Shown here one piece after another: positions 41,949 through 52,212 of a stretch of 64,000 nucleotides of DNA (position 1 is the first letter of the stretch; the number at the start of each line of letters is the position of its first letter). The DNA is from Rhizobiales bacterium NRL2 (GTDB lineage: Bacteria > Pseudomonadota > Alphaproteobacteria > Minwuiales > Minwuiaceae). The notes beneath the pieces are model-generated. The model was not told the origin of the DNA and did no database searches. It worked only from the letters and a program-made list of their open reading frames with translations. The position numbers and the translations under genes are program-made. The DNA lies in assembly GCA_001664005.1 (NCBI GenBank), contig CP016093.1, forward strand, positions 4,021,031 through 4,085,030, given 5' to 3'.

Positions 41949-42131
41949 TGGGAATTACCGGTGATTCGACGGCCTGCGGTGCGCTTCCCCTGTTCTGGAA
42001 AGTGTGTTAAGAGCCGCCGGATTTCGGCACGGAACAGCCTTCAGTACGTGCGCAGGACGGGCTCGAACGCCCGGCGTACCGGGGACCTTCAACAGAGACA
42101 AACCGAACCGTAAGAGCAAAGGGAACGGACC

Positions 42132-42365
42132 ATGAGCGACATCGCGGACCGCGTGAAGAAGATCGTTGTCGAGCACCTCGGCGTGGAAGAAGACAAGGTC
42201 AAGGAACAGGCCCACTTCATCGACGACCTCGGCGCCGACAGCCTGGACACCGTCGAGCTGGTGATGGCGTTCGAGGAAGAATTCGGCATCGAGATCCCGG
42301 ACGACGCCGCCGAGAACATCCAGACCGTCAAGGACGCGATCGACTACATCTCCGCGAACACCTGA
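42132..42365 (+). CDS. acpP: Acyl carrier protein
   Basis: A 77-residue acidic carrier protein. [20 protein letters not shown] contains the phosphopantetheine attachment Ser in DSL. The rest ([20 protein letters not shown] at the start, [17 protein letters not shown] at the end) is a standard four-helix ACP. It carries growing acyl chains between the FabD, FabG and FabF enzymes encoded beside it. Length is normal. AAGGGAACG precedes the ATG. Confidence 0.97.
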   Translation: MSDIADRVKKIVVEHLGVEEDKVKEQAHFIDDLGADSLDTVELVMAFEEEFGIEIPDDAAENIQTVKDAIDYISANT

Positions 42366-42390
42366 GCGAGAAGAGGTTTCGGAACCCGAT

Positions 42391-43659
42391 ATGCGTCGAG
42401 TAGTCGTTACGGGGCTGGGGGCGGTCACGCCTCTGGCCTGCGGAGTGGAGGAAACGTGGTCCCGCCTGCTGAAGGGTGAATCGGGCTCCGCCACGATCGC
42501 CAAGTTCGAGACATCCGACCTGGCGACCAACTATGGCTGCGAGGTCAAGCCGAAGAGCGACGACCGGCCGGACGGCTTCGATCCCGACGAATGGGTCGAG
42601 CCGAAGGAACAGCGGCGCGTCGACGAGTTCATCGTCTACGGCCTGGCGGCCGCCAAGCAGGCGCTGCGTGACGCGGGCTACACGGCGGATACCGAGGAAC
42701 AGCAGTTCCGCACCGGCGTCCTGGTGGGTTCGGGCATCGGCGGGCTCTCCGGCATCGCCGAGGGCGCGATGACGATGGAGACTCGCGGGCCGCGGCGGCT
42801 CTCACCGTTCTTCATTCCCGGGCGGCTGATCAACCTGCTGTCGGGCTACATCTCCATCGAGCACCAGTTCAAGGGTCCGAACCACGCTGTGGTGACGGCC
42901 TGCTCGACGGGCGCGCACGCCATCGGCGACGCCGCCCGCATCATCGCCCTCGACGACGCCGACGTGATGGTCGCCGGCGGCGCCGAAGCCGCGCTGAGCC
43001 GCCTGGGCATCGCCGGCTTCGCCGCCGCCAAGGCGCTCTCGACCGGCTACAAGGATACGCCGGAGCGGGCCAGCCGCCCCTGGGACCGGGGCCGCGACGG
43101 CTTCGTCATGGGCGAGGGTTCCGGCATCGTCGTGCTCGAGGAACTGGAGCACGCGAAAGCCCGCGGCGCGAAGATCTACGGCGAGGTCATCGGCTATGGC
43201 ATGTCGGGCGACGCCTATCACATCACGGCGCCTTCCGAAGACGGCTCGGGCGCTTATCGCTGCATGCAGGCGGCGGTGAAGCGCGCCGGCATCTCGGCCG
43301 CCGACATCGACTACGTCAACGCCCACGGCACGTCGACGCCGCGCGGCGACGAGATCGAGATCAGAGCCATCCGGCGCCTCATGGGCGATGGCGCCCAGAC
43401 CAGCACCATGTCGTCGACCAAGTCGTCAATCGGTCATCTGCTTGGCGCCGCGGGCAGCGTAGAGGCCATCTTCTGCCTGCTCGCCCTGCGCGACCAGGTG
43501 GCCCCGCCGACCCTCAATCTCGACGATCCGGACGAAGCCACCCAGGGGCTCGACCTCGCCCCGTTCCAGCCGCGCGAGCGGAAGATCGACGTGGCGCTGT
43601 CCAATTCCTTCGGCTTCGGCGGCACCAACGCCAGTCTGATCTTCAGACGCCTGAACTAG
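42391..43659 (+). CDS. fabF: 3-oxoacyl-ACP synthase II
   Basis: A 422-residue condensing enzyme that elongates acyl-ACP with malonyl-ACP. The start RRVVVTGLGAVTPLACGVEE is typical. The catalytic Cys lies in VVTACSTGAHAIGDAARI, the first His in NAHGTSTPRGDEIE, and the second in KSSIGHLLGAAGSVEAIF. The C-terminus ends with NSFGFGGTNASLIF. It follows acpP by 25 bases. Nothing is unusual. Confidence 0.97.
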   Translation: MRRVVVTGLGAVTPLACGVEETWSRLLKGESGSATIAKFETSDLATNYGCEVKPKSDDRPDGFDPDEWVEPKEQRRVDEFIVYGLAAAKQALRDAGYTADTEEQQFRTGVLVGSGIGGLSGIAEGAMTMETRGPRRLSPFFIPGRLINLLSGYISIEHQFKGPNHAVVTACSTGAHAIGDAARIIALDDADVMVAGGAEAALSRLGIAGFAAAKALSTGYKDTPERASRPWDRGRDGFVMGEGSGIVVLEELEHAKARGAKIYGEVIGYGMSGDAYHITAPSEDGSGAYRCMQAAVKRAGISAADIDYVNAHGTSTPRGDEIEIRAIRRLMGDGAQTSTMSSTKSSIGHLLGAAGSVEAIFCLLALRDQVAPPTLNLDDPDEATQGLDLAPFQPRERKIDVALSNSFGFGGTNASLIFRRLN

Positions 43660-43669
43660 GCCGCGGTCC

Positions 43670-44647
43670 GTGAGGACGGCGCTGCGTCTGGCCCTGCTTC
43701 TCGCCGTGATCGCCGTTTTCGGCGCGGCGGTCGCAGGCTGGCTGGGCTGGGAACGCTACAACGAACCGGGACCGTTGGCGGAAGCCGCCACCGTCATCAT
43801 CCAACCCGGCGACGGACCGCGTCGGATCGCGTCGAAACTGGACGCCGCCGGGGTCATCGGGGATCCGATGCTGTTTATCGCCGCGGTCCGCCTCACCGAA
43901 CGGGGCGGCCGCCTGAAGGCCGGCGAATTCCGCTTCGAAGCCGGAACCAGCATGCGCACGGTGATCGGCGACATCGTCGCCGGCCGCACGGTCGTCCGCC
44001 GCATCACGGTGCCGGAGGGCCTGACCTCCTGGCAGATTGCAGCCCTGCTCGACGACGCGCCGGCCCTGGACGGCGAGACGCCCGTGGCCGAGGAAGGGGC
44101 GTTGCTGCCGGAAACCTACCATTACAGTCATGGCGACAGCCGGGCGGCGATCGTGGAACGCATGCGCGCCGCGCGCGACGCGGCCCTGGCCGACCTGTGG
44201 GCCGGGCGCGCCGAAGGACTGCCGCTGCGGACACCCGGGGAGGCCGTCATCCTCGCCTCCATCGTCGAGAAGGAAACCGGCGTCGCCGGGGAGCGCCCGC
44301 GGGTCGCGGCGGTGTTCGTCAATCGCCTGCGCAAGGGCATGCGGCTGCAGTCCGACCCGACCGTGATCTACGCGCTGACGGAGGGCAAGGCCGATCTCGG
44401 CCGGCCGCTCAGCCGCGCGGACCTGAAGACCGATTCCCCCTACAATACCTACGCCGTGAAGGGTCTGCCGCCGACAGCCATTGCGAACCCGGGACGAGCG
44501 GCGCTGGAGGCGGTTCTTAATCCTTCGCAAACGAACGAACTCTACTTTGTGGCCGATGGATCCGGGGGGCACGCGTTCGCGAAAACCCTGGCTGAGCACA
44601 ATCGAAACGTGAGACGTTGGCGCCGGCTGCAGCGAGAGAACGAGTAG
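43670..44647 (+). CDS. mltG: Endolytic murein transglycosylase MltG
   Basis: A 325-residue membrane-anchored lytic transglycosylase that cleaves nascent peptidoglycan chains. It starts with GTG at 43670, 10 bases after fabF. One N-terminal helix (LRLALLLAVIAVFGAAVAGW) is the membrane anchor. The YceG/MltG core includes LPETYHYSHGDSRAAIV, AVILASIVEKETGVAGERPR with the catalytic Glu, VAAVFVNRLRKGMRLQSDPT, and SPYNTYAVKGLPPTAIANPG. Its placement after fabF is common in alphaproteobacteria. The 3' end comes 38 bases before the histidine kinase start. Confidence 0.95.
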   Translation: MRTALRLALLLAVIAVFGAAVAGWLGWERYNEPGPLAEAATVIIQPGDGPRRIASKLDAAGVIGDPMLFIAAVRLTERGGRLKAGEFRFEAGTSMRTVIGDIVAGRTVVRRITVPEGLTSWQIAALLDDAPALDGETPVAEEGALLPETYHYSHGDSRAAIVERMRAARDAALADLWAGRAEGLPLRTPGEAVILASIVEKETGVAGERPRVAAVFVNRLRKGMRLQSDPTVIYALTEGKADLGRPLSRADLKTDSPYNTYAVKGLPPTAIANPGRAALEAVLNPSQTNELYFVADGSGGHAFAKTLAEHNRNVRRWRRLQRENE

Positions 44648-44685
44648 GCTTCGGACGGGACGGCGGCGGCGCTTCCGGCAAGGCA

Positions 44686-47451
44686 ATGGTGACCGACCGT
44701 CAGATCGACCGAAACGACGTATCCGTGATCCACGCGCTGGACGCCCTGGGTCATGCGGCCGCGCTGTTCGACGCCGAGGACCGGTTGGTCGCCTGCAACC
44801 AGGCCTATCAACAACTCTGGCAGGAAATGGCCGACGGCATCCGGCCGGGCATGTCCTATCGCGAACTCTGCGAAATCGCCTGGGACAGCGGCGTGGTGCC
44901 CCGACGCTCGCTTCAGCGCGCCGAATGGCTGGATCTGGTCCACAGCCAGCACCTCACGATGGACACCCCCGTCGACCGGCTGAGTTCGGATGGCCGCTAT
45001 CTGCGTTTCATCAACCGCGAGCTGCCGGAAGGCGGTATCCTGGCGCTGGTTTCCGACGTCAGCGACGAGCGGGCCGCCGAGAGCCGGGCCCGTCACGAAG
45101 CCAGGGTGCTGCGCGAGTTTTCCCGCGCCACTGCCGACTGGGTCTGGGAGACCGATGCCGAGCACCGCTTCGTCCGGCCCGCGCACGCCGACGCGGAGAG
45201 CGGCCGCCTGACGGAAGCCCTGCTGGGCAGGACCCGCTGGGAAGCCGCCGGCGATCCGGACACCCGCACAGAGTTCTGGCGGACCCACCGCGCGGTGCTG
45301 GATCGTCACGAACCGTTCCGCGAATTCCGCTACGAGCTCGACCGCGGCGATGGCGACCGGCGGCGCGTGCGCGTCGGCGGTGTGCCGGTCTTCGATGTGC
45401 ATGGCGTCTTCACCGGCTATCGCGGCACGGGCATCGACGAGAGCGCCCTGGCAGACGCCGACGCCCGCGCCAACCGGGCGGAGGCGGAACTGCGCGATGC
45501 GATGGAGGGCCTCGACCAGGGCGTCATTCTCTTTGATGCCGACGGCCGCGTCGAACTGTGGAACCGGTCCTTCGAGGAGGTGTTCGAGAAACGCCTCGAG
45601 CTGTTCCGCGGCATGCCCTTCGCCGAGCTGCTGGCTGGTATGGCATCCACGGGGCTGGTCGCCGGCGCGCGCGATACCGGAGAATGGGTGCGCGAGCGCC
45701 TGTCGGTGCCGCGTCCGGTACCCGAACTGCGGGAGCGTCAGATCGGCAGTCGCTGGTTTCAGCTCCGCGAGAGCGGCACGGGCGCCGGCGGCATGGTCCA
45801 TGTCTACTCGGAGATTTCCGCGCTGAAGCGACAGCAGACCGAACTGCTGGCGGCGCGGACGCAACTGGAGGAGCGGGTCCAGCAACGCACGCGTTCTCTC
45901 GCCGCCGCCTTCGATCGCGTGCGTGCCGAAATCCGGGAGCGCACCGACACAGCCGAACGCCTTCGCGAGAGCGAGCAGAAGTTCCGCGCCATCACGGAAG
46001 GCTCGATACAGGGCATCTTCGTCCACAAGAACCTGCGGCCGCTCTACGCCAACGCCACCATGGCGCGGATGCTGGGTTTCGACGACGCCGACCAGCTGAC
46101 CGCCCTGGACAGCGTCACGGAATTCTTCTCGGCGGAAGACCGCGAGCTTCTGGTCCGCCGAACGCACGAACGCTCTGCCGGCCTGGCGCCACCGGCGCGC
46201 TACGACGTGCGCTACCGCCGCCGGAACGGCGAGACCTTCTGGGTCGAGCTGTTCGTGTCGGAACTGATGTGGGACGGCCAGCCGGCCATCCTGGTCACGG
46301 CCGTCGACATCGACGAGCGCCGCCGGGCGGAGGATGCCCTGCGGAACGCGGAGCGCGACTACCGCAACATCTTCGTCAACGCCACCGAAGGAATCTACCG
46401 CACGAGCCTGGATGGCCGGGCGCTCAGGGCCAATCCCGCGCTGGTGGAGCTGAACGGCTACGAGAGCGAGGAAGCCCTGCTGGCCGACGTCAACGATCTG
46501 GAAAGCCGCTGGTACGTGGAGCCGGGACGCCGCACGGAGTTCAAGGGCGAGATCGAGGCCCATGGCCAGGTCACCGAGTTCGTCTCGGAGGTCTACCGCT
46601 ACCGGACCCGCGAACGGCTATGGGTGTCGGAAAACGCGCGGCTGGTGCGCGACGAGGACGGCAATCCGCTCTACTACGAGGGCAGCGTCCGCGACATCAC
46701 CGAACAGCGTACGGCCCAGGCGGACCTGCTTGAAGCCAAGAACGAGGCCGAACGGGCAAACCAGGCCAAGACCCAGTTCCTCGCCAAGATGAGCCACGAA
46801 CTGCGCACCCCGCTCAACGCCATCATCGGCTTCTCGGAGATCCTGCAGCAGCAGATCTTCGGCGAGATCGGCAATGCGCGCTATCTGACCTACGCCGCCG
46901 ACATCGCCGAGAGCGGCCGGCATCTGCTGGATCTGATCAACGATCTGCTCGACCTCTCCAAGATCGAGGCCGGCGCATTCGCCATCCGCCGGGAACCCGT
47001 CGATCTCGACGCCCTGGTGGCGGAATGCCTGGATATCGTGCGGCCCATGGCGGATCGCTCCCGCATCGCCCTCGCGCCCCCTGCCCTTCCGGCGCCACCC
47101 GGCCTGCGCGCCGACCGCCGGGCCATGAAGCAGATTCTGCTGAACATCCTTTCCAATGCCGTGAAGTTCAACCGCGAGGGCGGCCGGGTCAGCGTGACCT
47201 GTTCTCTCGAAGGCGGCGAGTACGCGATCGTGGTGGGCGACGAGGGGGTCGGCATCGCCCGCGAGGACATGCGGCGCATCTTCGAGCCGTTCGGCCAGAT
47301 CGAGAACCAGATGGTGGCCGGCCACAAGGGCACGGGCCTCGGCCTGCCCATCGTCCAGGCGCTGGTGGACCTGCATGGCGGACGTGTCGCCGTCGACAGC
47401 CGCCCCGGCTCCGGCACACGGGTGACACTCACCTTCCCCGCCGACGCTTGA
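44686..47451 (+). CDS. Cytoplasmic multi-PAS sensor histidine kinase
   Basis: A 921-residue histidine kinase with no clear membrane helix or signal. Five PAS-like units can be read: near 13-110 ([20 protein letters not shown]), 140-250 ([14 protein letters not shown]), 265-370 ([18 protein letters not shown]), 440-545 ([20 protein letters not shown]) and 565-675 ([20 protein letters not shown]). A coiled segment near 395-435 lies among them. HisKA has [19 protein letters not shown] with the phospho-acceptor His near residue 704, and the ATPase has [17 protein letters not shown] and GTGLGLPI. No receiver domain or response regulator gene is adjacent. It sits between mltG and yicC. The signal sensed is unknown. 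Confidence 0.9.
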   Translation: MVTDRQIDRNDVSVIHALDALGHAAALFDAEDRLVACNQAYQQLWQEMADGIRPGMSYRELCEIAWDSGVVPRRSLQRAEWLDLVHSQHLTMDTPVDRLSSDGRYLRFINRELPEGGILALVSDVSDERAAESRARHEARVLREFSRATADWVWETDAEHRFVRPAHADAESGRLTEALLGRTRWEAAGDPDTRTEFWRTHRAVLDRHEPFREFRYELDRGDGDRRRVRVGGVPVFDVHGVFTGYRGTGIDESALADADARANRAEAELRDAMEGLDQGVILFDADGRVELWNRSFEEVFEKRLELFRGMPFAELLAGMASTGLVAGARDTGEWVRERLSVPRPVPELRERQIGSRWFQLRESGTGAGGMVHVYSEISALKRQQTELLAARTQLEERVQQRTRSLAAAFDRVRAEIRERTDTAERLRESEQKFRAITEGSIQGIFVHKNLRPLYANATMARMLGFDDADQLTALDSVTEFFSAEDRELLVRRTHERSAGLAPPARYDVRYRRRNGETFWVELFVSELMWDGQPAILVTAVDIDERRRAEDALRNAERDYRNIFVNATEGIYRTSLDGRALRANPALVELNGYESEEALLADVNDLESRWYVEPGRRTEFKGEIEAHGQVTEFVSEVYRYRTRERLWVSENARLVRDEDGNPLYYEGSVRDITEQRTAQADLLEAKNEAERANQAKTQFLAKMSHELRTPLNAIIGFSEILQQQIFGEIGNARYLTYAADIAESGRHLLDLINDLLDLSKIEAGAFAIRREPVDLDALVAECLDIVRPMADRSRIALAPPALPAPPGLRADRRAMKQILLNILSNAVKFNREGGRVSVTCSLEGGEYAIVVGDEGVGIAREDMRRIFEPFGQIENQMVAGHKGTGLGLPIVQALVDLHGGRVAVDSRPGSGTRVTLTFPADA

Positions 47452-47514
47452 TCGATCGCGGGCGCAGGTTAACTTGACCCGGCATTTCGACGCCGATTCT
47501 GAGGTTGCCCGCCC

Positions 47515-48393
47515 ATGACGCTCGCCAGCATGACAGGATTCGCCCGCACCGAAGGGACCGCCGAGGGCTGGACCTGGACCTGGGAGCTGCGCTCGGTCAA
47601 CGGCCGTGGCCTGGATGTGCGGCTGCGCCTGCCCGCCGAGGTGGGTGGGCTGGAATCGGCCGCGCGGCAGGCCGCCCAGTCGGCCTTCGCGCGCGGCAAT
47701 GTCACCGTCAACCTGCAGATGGAACAGGCCGGCGGAGCCGAAGGCTACCGCGTCAACACGGCGTGGCTGAATACCCTGCTGGACACCGCGCGTGCGCTGG
47801 CGCCGGAGGCCGAAGTTCGCCCCGATCAACTGCTCTCGGCGCGCGGCGTCATCGAAACCGCCACGGCGGCCCAGGACGCCGGACAGGCTGAGCGGCGCGA
47901 CGCCGAGGTCCTGGCATCGCTGGAACAGGCCGTGACGGCGCTGGACCGGTCCCGGCGCACCGAGGGCGCGCGCCTTGCCGAAATCCTCGGCGCGCTGATC
48001 GTCGACATCGAGACCCTGATCGCCCGTGCGGCGGCGACCGAAGGTGCCCGCGGCGGGCAGCGCGCGGCGCGGCTCCGGACCGTCCTGGCCGAACTGCTGG
48101 AAGCGGACCCGCCGGTCAGCGAGGAGCGGCTGACGCAGGAACTGGCTCTGCAGGCCGCACGCGCCGACGTACGCGAGGAACTGGACCGCCTGAAGGCCCA
48201 TGTCGCCCAGGCGCATGAACTGCTCGCCGCAGAAGAGCCGGTCGGACGCCGGCTCGACTTCCTGGCCCAGGAGTTCAACCGCGAGGCCAATACCCTCTGT
48301 TCGAAGTCCTCGGACATCGAACTGACCCGCATCGGCATGGACCTGAAGGTCGCCATCGACCGCATGCGCGAGCAGGTGCAGAACGTTGAGTGA
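47515..48393 (+). CDS. yicC: YicC-family endoribonuclease
   Basis: A 292-residue protein of the YicC family. The N-terminus LASMTGFARTEG and SVNGRGLDVRLRLP, and the C-terminal DUF1732-type end (GRRLDFLAQEFNREANTLCS, then SKSSDIELTRIGMDLKVAID) are diagnostic. YicC proteins are metal-dependent endoribonucleases involved in RNA turnover and stress survival in characterised species. The gene usually precedes gmk, as here, where the gmk ATG lies 10 bases after the yicC stop. Confidence 0.95.
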   Translation: MTLASMTGFARTEGTAEGWTWTWELRSVNGRGLDVRLRLPAEVGGLESAARQAAQSAFARGNVTVNLQMEQAGGAEGYRVNTAWLNTLLDTARALAPEAEVRPDQLLSARGVIETATAAQDAGQAERRDAEVLASLEQAVTALDRSRRTEGARLAEILGALIVDIETLIARAAATEGARGGQRAARLRTVLAELLEADPPVSEERLTQELALQAARADVREELDRLKAHVAQAHELLAAEEPVGRRLDFLAQEFNREANTLCSKSSDIELTRIGMDLKVAIDRMREQVQNVE

Positions 48394-48403
48394 GGCCGGA
48401 AGA

Positions 48404-49036
48404 ATGACGCGCCGGGGGTTGATGCTCGTCCTGTCCTCCCCTTCGGGTGCCGGCAAGACCACGATCTCGAGGCGGCTGCTGGAGGACGAGCGCGACCTCA
48501 GCATGTCGGTCTCCGTCACGACCAGACCGAAGCGACAGGGCGAAGTCGAGGGCCGGGACTACTACTTCGTCGACCGAGGAACCTTCGACAACATGGTCAG
48601 GGACAACGCGCTGCTGGAGCACGCCACGGTCTTCGACAACAGCTACGGCACCCCGGCGGGACCCGTCGAGGACGCTCTCAAGGCTGGCAGGGACGTCCTC
48701 TTCGACGTCGACTGGCAGGGCGCGCAACAGATGAAGCAGCGCCGCGAGACCGACATCGTCAGCGTGTTCATCCTGCCCCCCAGCACCGCGGAACTCGAGC
48801 GGCGGCTGCGCACCCGGGGCCGCGACCCCGATGACGTCGTGAAGCGGCGCATGGCCAAGGCGGCCGACGAGATCAGCCATTATGACGGCTACGACTACGT
48901 GGTCGTGAACGACGACCTGGAACGCTGCCTGACGCAGATCCGCGCGATCCTGGTCGCCGAACGGGTGCGGCGTCAGCGGCAGCCGGGACTAGCGGATTTC
49001 GTCGAGAAGCTCACCAGGCCCTATCGCGGCGACTGA
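48404..49036 (+). CDS. gmk: Guanylate kinase
   Basis: A 210-residue enzyme that converts GMP to GDP with ATP. The P-loop is [15 protein letters not shown], followed by [20 protein letters not shown], the GMP-binding region, and [10 protein letters not shown]. The ATG at 48404 with GAGG and GGAAG upstream is preferred over an in-frame TTG at 48386 that would overlap yicC. The 3' end overlaps the convergent rsmA stop by 16 bases. Length and motifs are normal. Confidence 0.95.
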   Translation: MTRRGLMLVLSSPSGAGKTTISRRLLEDERDLSMSVSVTTRPKRQGEVEGRDYYFVDRGTFDNMVRDNALLEHATVFDNSYGTPAGPVEDALKAGRDVLFDVDWQGAQQMKQRRETDIVSVFILPPSTAELERRLRTRGRDPDDVVKRRMAKAADEISHYDGYDYVVVNDDLERCLTQIRAILVAERVRRQRQPGLADFVEKLTRPYRGD

Positions 49037-49854
49037 AGCGTCCGGGCGAGGGCGCAGAACTCCTCGACAGTCAGCGTCTCTGCACGGCGGCGCGGATCGA
49101 TGCCGGCCTCGCCGAGCCAGGCTTCCGCGTCCGGCCTCAGCCCCTTCAGGCTCTGACGCAGCATCTTGCGGCGCTGGTTGAAGGCCGCCGCGACCACCCG
49201 CGACAGCGTGCCGGCGTCGGCCGGGGCCAGCGCCTCGGTCCGGGGCGTCAGGCCGACAACCGCCGAGGTGACCTTGGGCGGCGGCGTGAAGGCGCGCGGC
49301 GGCAGATCGAACAGCACACGCGTACTCCAGCGCCAGTTGGCCATCACCGCGAGCCGGCCATAGTGCTTCGTACCCGGACGGGCGGCGATGCGCTCGGCGA
49401 CCTCGCGCTGGAACATCAGGGTCATGGAGCCGAAATGATCCGGCCGGGCCAGCCAGCGGAACAGCAGCGGCGTACCGACATTGTAGGGCAGATTGGCGAT
49501 GATCGCTGCGCCCGGCCGCACGAGTTCGGCGGCTTCCGTCTCCAGGGCGTCGGCGCGGATGACCTCCAGCCGTCCCGGATAGACCGCCGCCAGCTGCGCC
49601 AGGGCAGCGATGCAACGCTCGTCCTTCTCCACGGCCACCACCCGAGCCGCGTCCGTCTCCAGCAGCGCGCGGGTCAGCCCGCCGGGCCCGGGCCCGACCT
49701 CAAGCACGTCCCGGCCCGTCAGAACGCCTGCGGCGCGGGCGATCTTGTCGGTGATGTTGAGGTCGAGCAGGAAATGCTGGCCCAGTCCCTTGCGCGCGTC
49801 CAGACCGTGGCGGCGGATCACCTCGCGCAGCGGCGGCAGACCCGGAACGCTCAT
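49021..49854 (-). CDS. rsmA: 16S rRNA (adenine1518-N6/adenine1519-N6)-dimethyltransferase
   Basis: A 277-residue SAM-dependent enzyme (KsgA) that dimethylates two adenosines near the 3' end of 16S r[23 protein letters not shown] is the N-terminal signature. [18 protein letters not shown] binds [21 protein letters not shown] carries the catalytic NLPY, and a C-terminal helical domain follows. Its ATG overlaps the pdxA stop by 4 bases. The order surA-pdxA-rsmA is widely conserved in proteobacteria. Confidence 0.96.
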   Translation of the reverse strand: MSVPGLPPLREVIRRHGLDARKGLGQHFLLDLNITDKIARAAGVLTGRDVLEVGPGPGGLTRALLETDAARVVAVEKDERCIAALAQLAAVYPGRLEVIRADALETEAAELVRPGAAIIANLPYNVGTPLLFRWLARPDHFGSMTLMFQREVAERIAARPGTKHYGRLAVMANWRWSTRVLFDLPPRAFTPPPKVTSAVVGLTPRTEALAPADAGTLSRVVAAAFNQRRKMLRQSLKGLRPDAEAWLGEAGIDPRRRAETLTVEEFCALARTLQSPR

Positions 49855-50843
49855 CCCCGTCTGTGGCCGGCGATCTCGCCCGCCAGACGGATCGCCGAGA
49901 TGAGGCTGTGGGGCCGGGCGACGCCGCGCCCGGCAATGTCGAAGGCGGTGCCGTGGTCAGGCGAGGTCCGCACGATGGGCAGGCCCAGCGTGACGTTGAC
50001 CGCGCTGTCGAAATCCAGCGCCTTGACCGGGATCAGAGCCTGGTCATGATACATGCAGATGGCGGCATCGTACTCGGCCCGCGCCGGCGCATGGAACATG
50101 GTGTCCGCCGGCAGAGGACCGACGACGCTGTCGCCGCCCCGCGCCAGCTCGGCCACCGCGGGCGCGATGATGTCGATGTCTTCACGGCCCAGGGCGCCGT
50201 TCTCCCCGGCATGGGGATTGAGTCCGGCGAACGCCAGCCGCGGACGGTCGATGCCGAAGTCGTCCCGCAGGGTCCGGAGCACGATGCGGCCGATGGCGAC
50301 GAGATCGCCGCCTTTCAGCGCCCGCACGGCATCGGCCAGCGGCAGGTGGATCGTCGCAGGGACGACCCGGAGGCTGGGACCGGCGAGCATCATCACCGCG
50401 CGCGCGCCGCCGCAGAGATGGCCGATGAACTCGGTATGGCCCGGATGGGTGAAGCCCGCCCGGTAGAGCTCGGCCTTGTTGATGGGATTCGTCACCACGC
50501 CCGCGGCCCCGCCTTCGAGACACAGAGCCACCGCGCGCTCGATGGCCGCGATCACCAACGGCGCGTCGGCCGGATCGGGACGGCCCGGCCCGGCCGAAAC
50601 GCGGCCCTCGACCGCCAGAACCGGCAGCGCCTCCGCGAAGACCCCGGCCGCCTCGGAGGGGTCGCGGATCGGGACAACCGGCGCGTCGATCTCCAGACGC
50701 CGCGCCAGGCGTTCGAGCCGCGCGGGGTCGTCGATGACGAAGAACGGCGGCAGATCCATCCGCCCGCGGTCCCGCCAGGCGGCCAGGGTGATGTCCCCGC
50801 CGATGCCCGCCGGCTCCCCCATCGTGACCGCCAGCGGCTTCAT
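49851..50843 (-). CDS. pdxA: 4-hydroxythreonine-4-phosphate dehydrogenase
   Basis: A 330-residue enzyme of pyridoxal phosphate synthesis that oxidises 4-phosphohydroxythreonine. It opens [20 protein letters not shown], and includes [40 protein letters not shown] and [20 protein letters not shown], with several metal-binding His residues. [14 protein letters not shown] and [18 protein letters not shown] complete the pattern. It lies 3 bases after surA and overlaps rsmA, so all three are probably co-translated. Confidence 0.96.
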   Translation of the reverse strand: MKPLAVTMGEPAGIGGDITLAAWRDRGRMDLPPFFVIDDPARLERLARRLEIDAPVVPIRDPSEAAGVFAEALPVLAVEGRVSAGPGRPDPADAPLVIAAIERAVALCLEGGAAGVVTNPINKAELYRAGFTHPGHTEFIGHLCGGARAVMMLAGPSLRVVPATIHLPLADAVRALKGGDLVAIGRIVLRTLRDDFGIDRPRLAFAGLNPHAGENGALGREDIDIIAPAVAELARGGDSVVGPLPADTMFHAPARAEYDAAICMYHDQALIPVKALDFDSAVNVTLGLPIVRTSPDHGTAFDIAGRGVARPHSLISAIRLAGEIAGHRRG

Positions 50844-50846
50844 GGC

Positions 50847-52109
50847 CTATCTGTAGTCCACGATCGAATCCCGGCGCAGGTCGCGCAACTGGGCCTGGGC
50901 GCGAAGGTTCAGCTTGCGGTTCAGGATCGCGTTGCGGATCCGCTCCCGGTCGACGGTCGCATCCACCGGCTCCGAGCGGTCGCAGACGATCAGCAGGTGG
51001 ATGCCGGCCGCGGTGCGCAGCGGCGGGCTGACACCACCCACATCAAGGTCCGAGATGGCCGAGCGGAAATCGACGGGCAGGTCGCCGATGCGCAGTCGCC
51101 CGAGATCGGCCGCCTGCGCGCCCTGCACGTCCCCGGCCAGCCGTGCAGCGTCGGCGCAGCCTGCGATCCCGGGTCGGAGCGCGGCCGCCCGGGCCCGCGC
51201 CTCGTCCACCGCTTGCTGCGGCGCATTCCGCCCCAGCGGAATGAGGATCTGGCTGAGTTCGACCTGGACCTTCTCCGGCTGGCGCTGGCCTTCGATCCGC
51301 GTTTCGCGCAGCGCCACGATGGCGTAGCCGGTGTCGGTCCGGATCGGATCGGAAACCGAGCCCGGCGTCATGGTCGGCAGTACCTCGCCGATCTCCGGGC
51401 CGAGCTGTTCAGCGCGGATCCAGCCGACATCCCCGCCGCTCTGGGCAGTAGCGCCGGACGAGAACTGCCGCGCCAGAGCGGCAAAACTCGCGCCGGCCCG
51501 AATCTGGCGCACCAGGCGTTCGGCCGAGCCGCGCACCTCGTCCTCCTGGGACGGCTGTTCGACCGCCAGACGGATCTCGTTGACCAGATAGGATGTCTCG
51601 CCCTCGGCGGCCTTGAGCCGGGCGATCTCCTCATCGATCTCCTCGTCGGAGACATCGACGGTCCGCAGCAACCGGGCGCCGATGAAGCGCTGCCAGGCGA
51701 TCCCGGCCAGGACCTGCTGGCGGATGGCATGTTCGTCGACACCGGCGCGCTCCAGGTTCTGCACCAGTGCCGGGCCGCTCATGTTGTTGCGTTCGCCGAT
51801 GGCCTCGATCTCGGCGTCGATATCGCCGTTGGTGACCGTGATGCCGAGATTGCGCGCCGCCTTCTTCTGCAATTCCTCGTCGACCAGAGTGCGCAGCACC
51901 TGCGGGCGCAGCCGCTGCCGCGTCTCCTCCGTACGCGGCAGATCGGCGGTGACGATGATCAGGTCGATCCGCTCCTCCAGGTCGTAGGCCGAAATCACCT
52001 CGTCGTCGACCACGGCGACGATGTCCAGCACCTGCTGGGAAAACGCCGGCGCGGCGAACGCCATCCAGAGCGCGGCGGCGATGGCCGGCAGTATCAGCTT
52101 CACGTTCAT
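50847..52109 (-). CDS. surA: Periplasmic chaperone / peptidyl-prolyl isomerase SurA
   Basis: A 420-residue periplasmic chaperone for outer-membrane proteins such as LptD. The signal peptide is MNVKLILPAIAAALWMAFAA, cleaved near AFSQ. A SurA N-terminal domain follows (ILDIVAVVDDEVIS-like start, DLEERIDLIIVTADLPRTEE), then a PPIC parvulin domain (EVRGSAERLVRQIRAGASFA, SGGDVGWIRAEQLGPEIGEV, TGYAIVALRETR). The start at 52109 is set by the signal peptide; a longer in-frame reading to 52202 is not supported. It sits between lptD and pdxA, as in many relatives. Confidence 0.93.
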   Translation of the reverse strand: MNVKLILPAIAAALWMAFAAPAFSQQVLDIVAVVDDEVISAYDLEERIDLIIVTADLPRTEETRQRLRPQVLRTLVDEELQKKAARNLGITVTNGDIDAEIEAIGERNNMSGPALVQNLERAGVDEHAIRQQVLAGIAWQRFIGARLLRTVDVSDEEIDEEIARLKAAEGETSYLVNEIRLAVEQPSQEDEVRGSAERLVRQIRAGASFAALARQFSSGATAQSGGDVGWIRAEQLGPEIGEVLPTMTPGSVSDPIRTDTGYAIVALRETRIEGQRQPEKVQVELSQILIPLGRNAPQQAVDEARARAAALRPGIAGCADAARLAGDVQGAQAADLGRLRIGDLPVDFRSAISDLDVGGVSPPLRTAAGIHLLIVCDRSEPVDATVDRERIRNAILNRKLNLRAQAQLRDLRRDSIVDYR

Positions 52110-52212
52110 CGGGGCGGAACGCTGCCTCCTGTTCCATCGAATTCGCGCCTGCTCTAGCGCAGCACGGTGGTTCTTCCAACCGGCAAGTTGCAGCCCGGAC
52201 ACCGAGGCTGAG

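Noticed and set aside
44542-48519. Minus-strand readings of 673 and 633 codons over the histidine kinase and yicC
   Set aside because: They are antisense to genes with complete catalytic motifs and show no recognisable domain.
49863-52157. 764-codon plus-strand reading over pdxA and surA
   Set aside because: Antisense to two well-supported genes; composition is rich in Arg, Gly and His with no domain, typical of a shadow frame.
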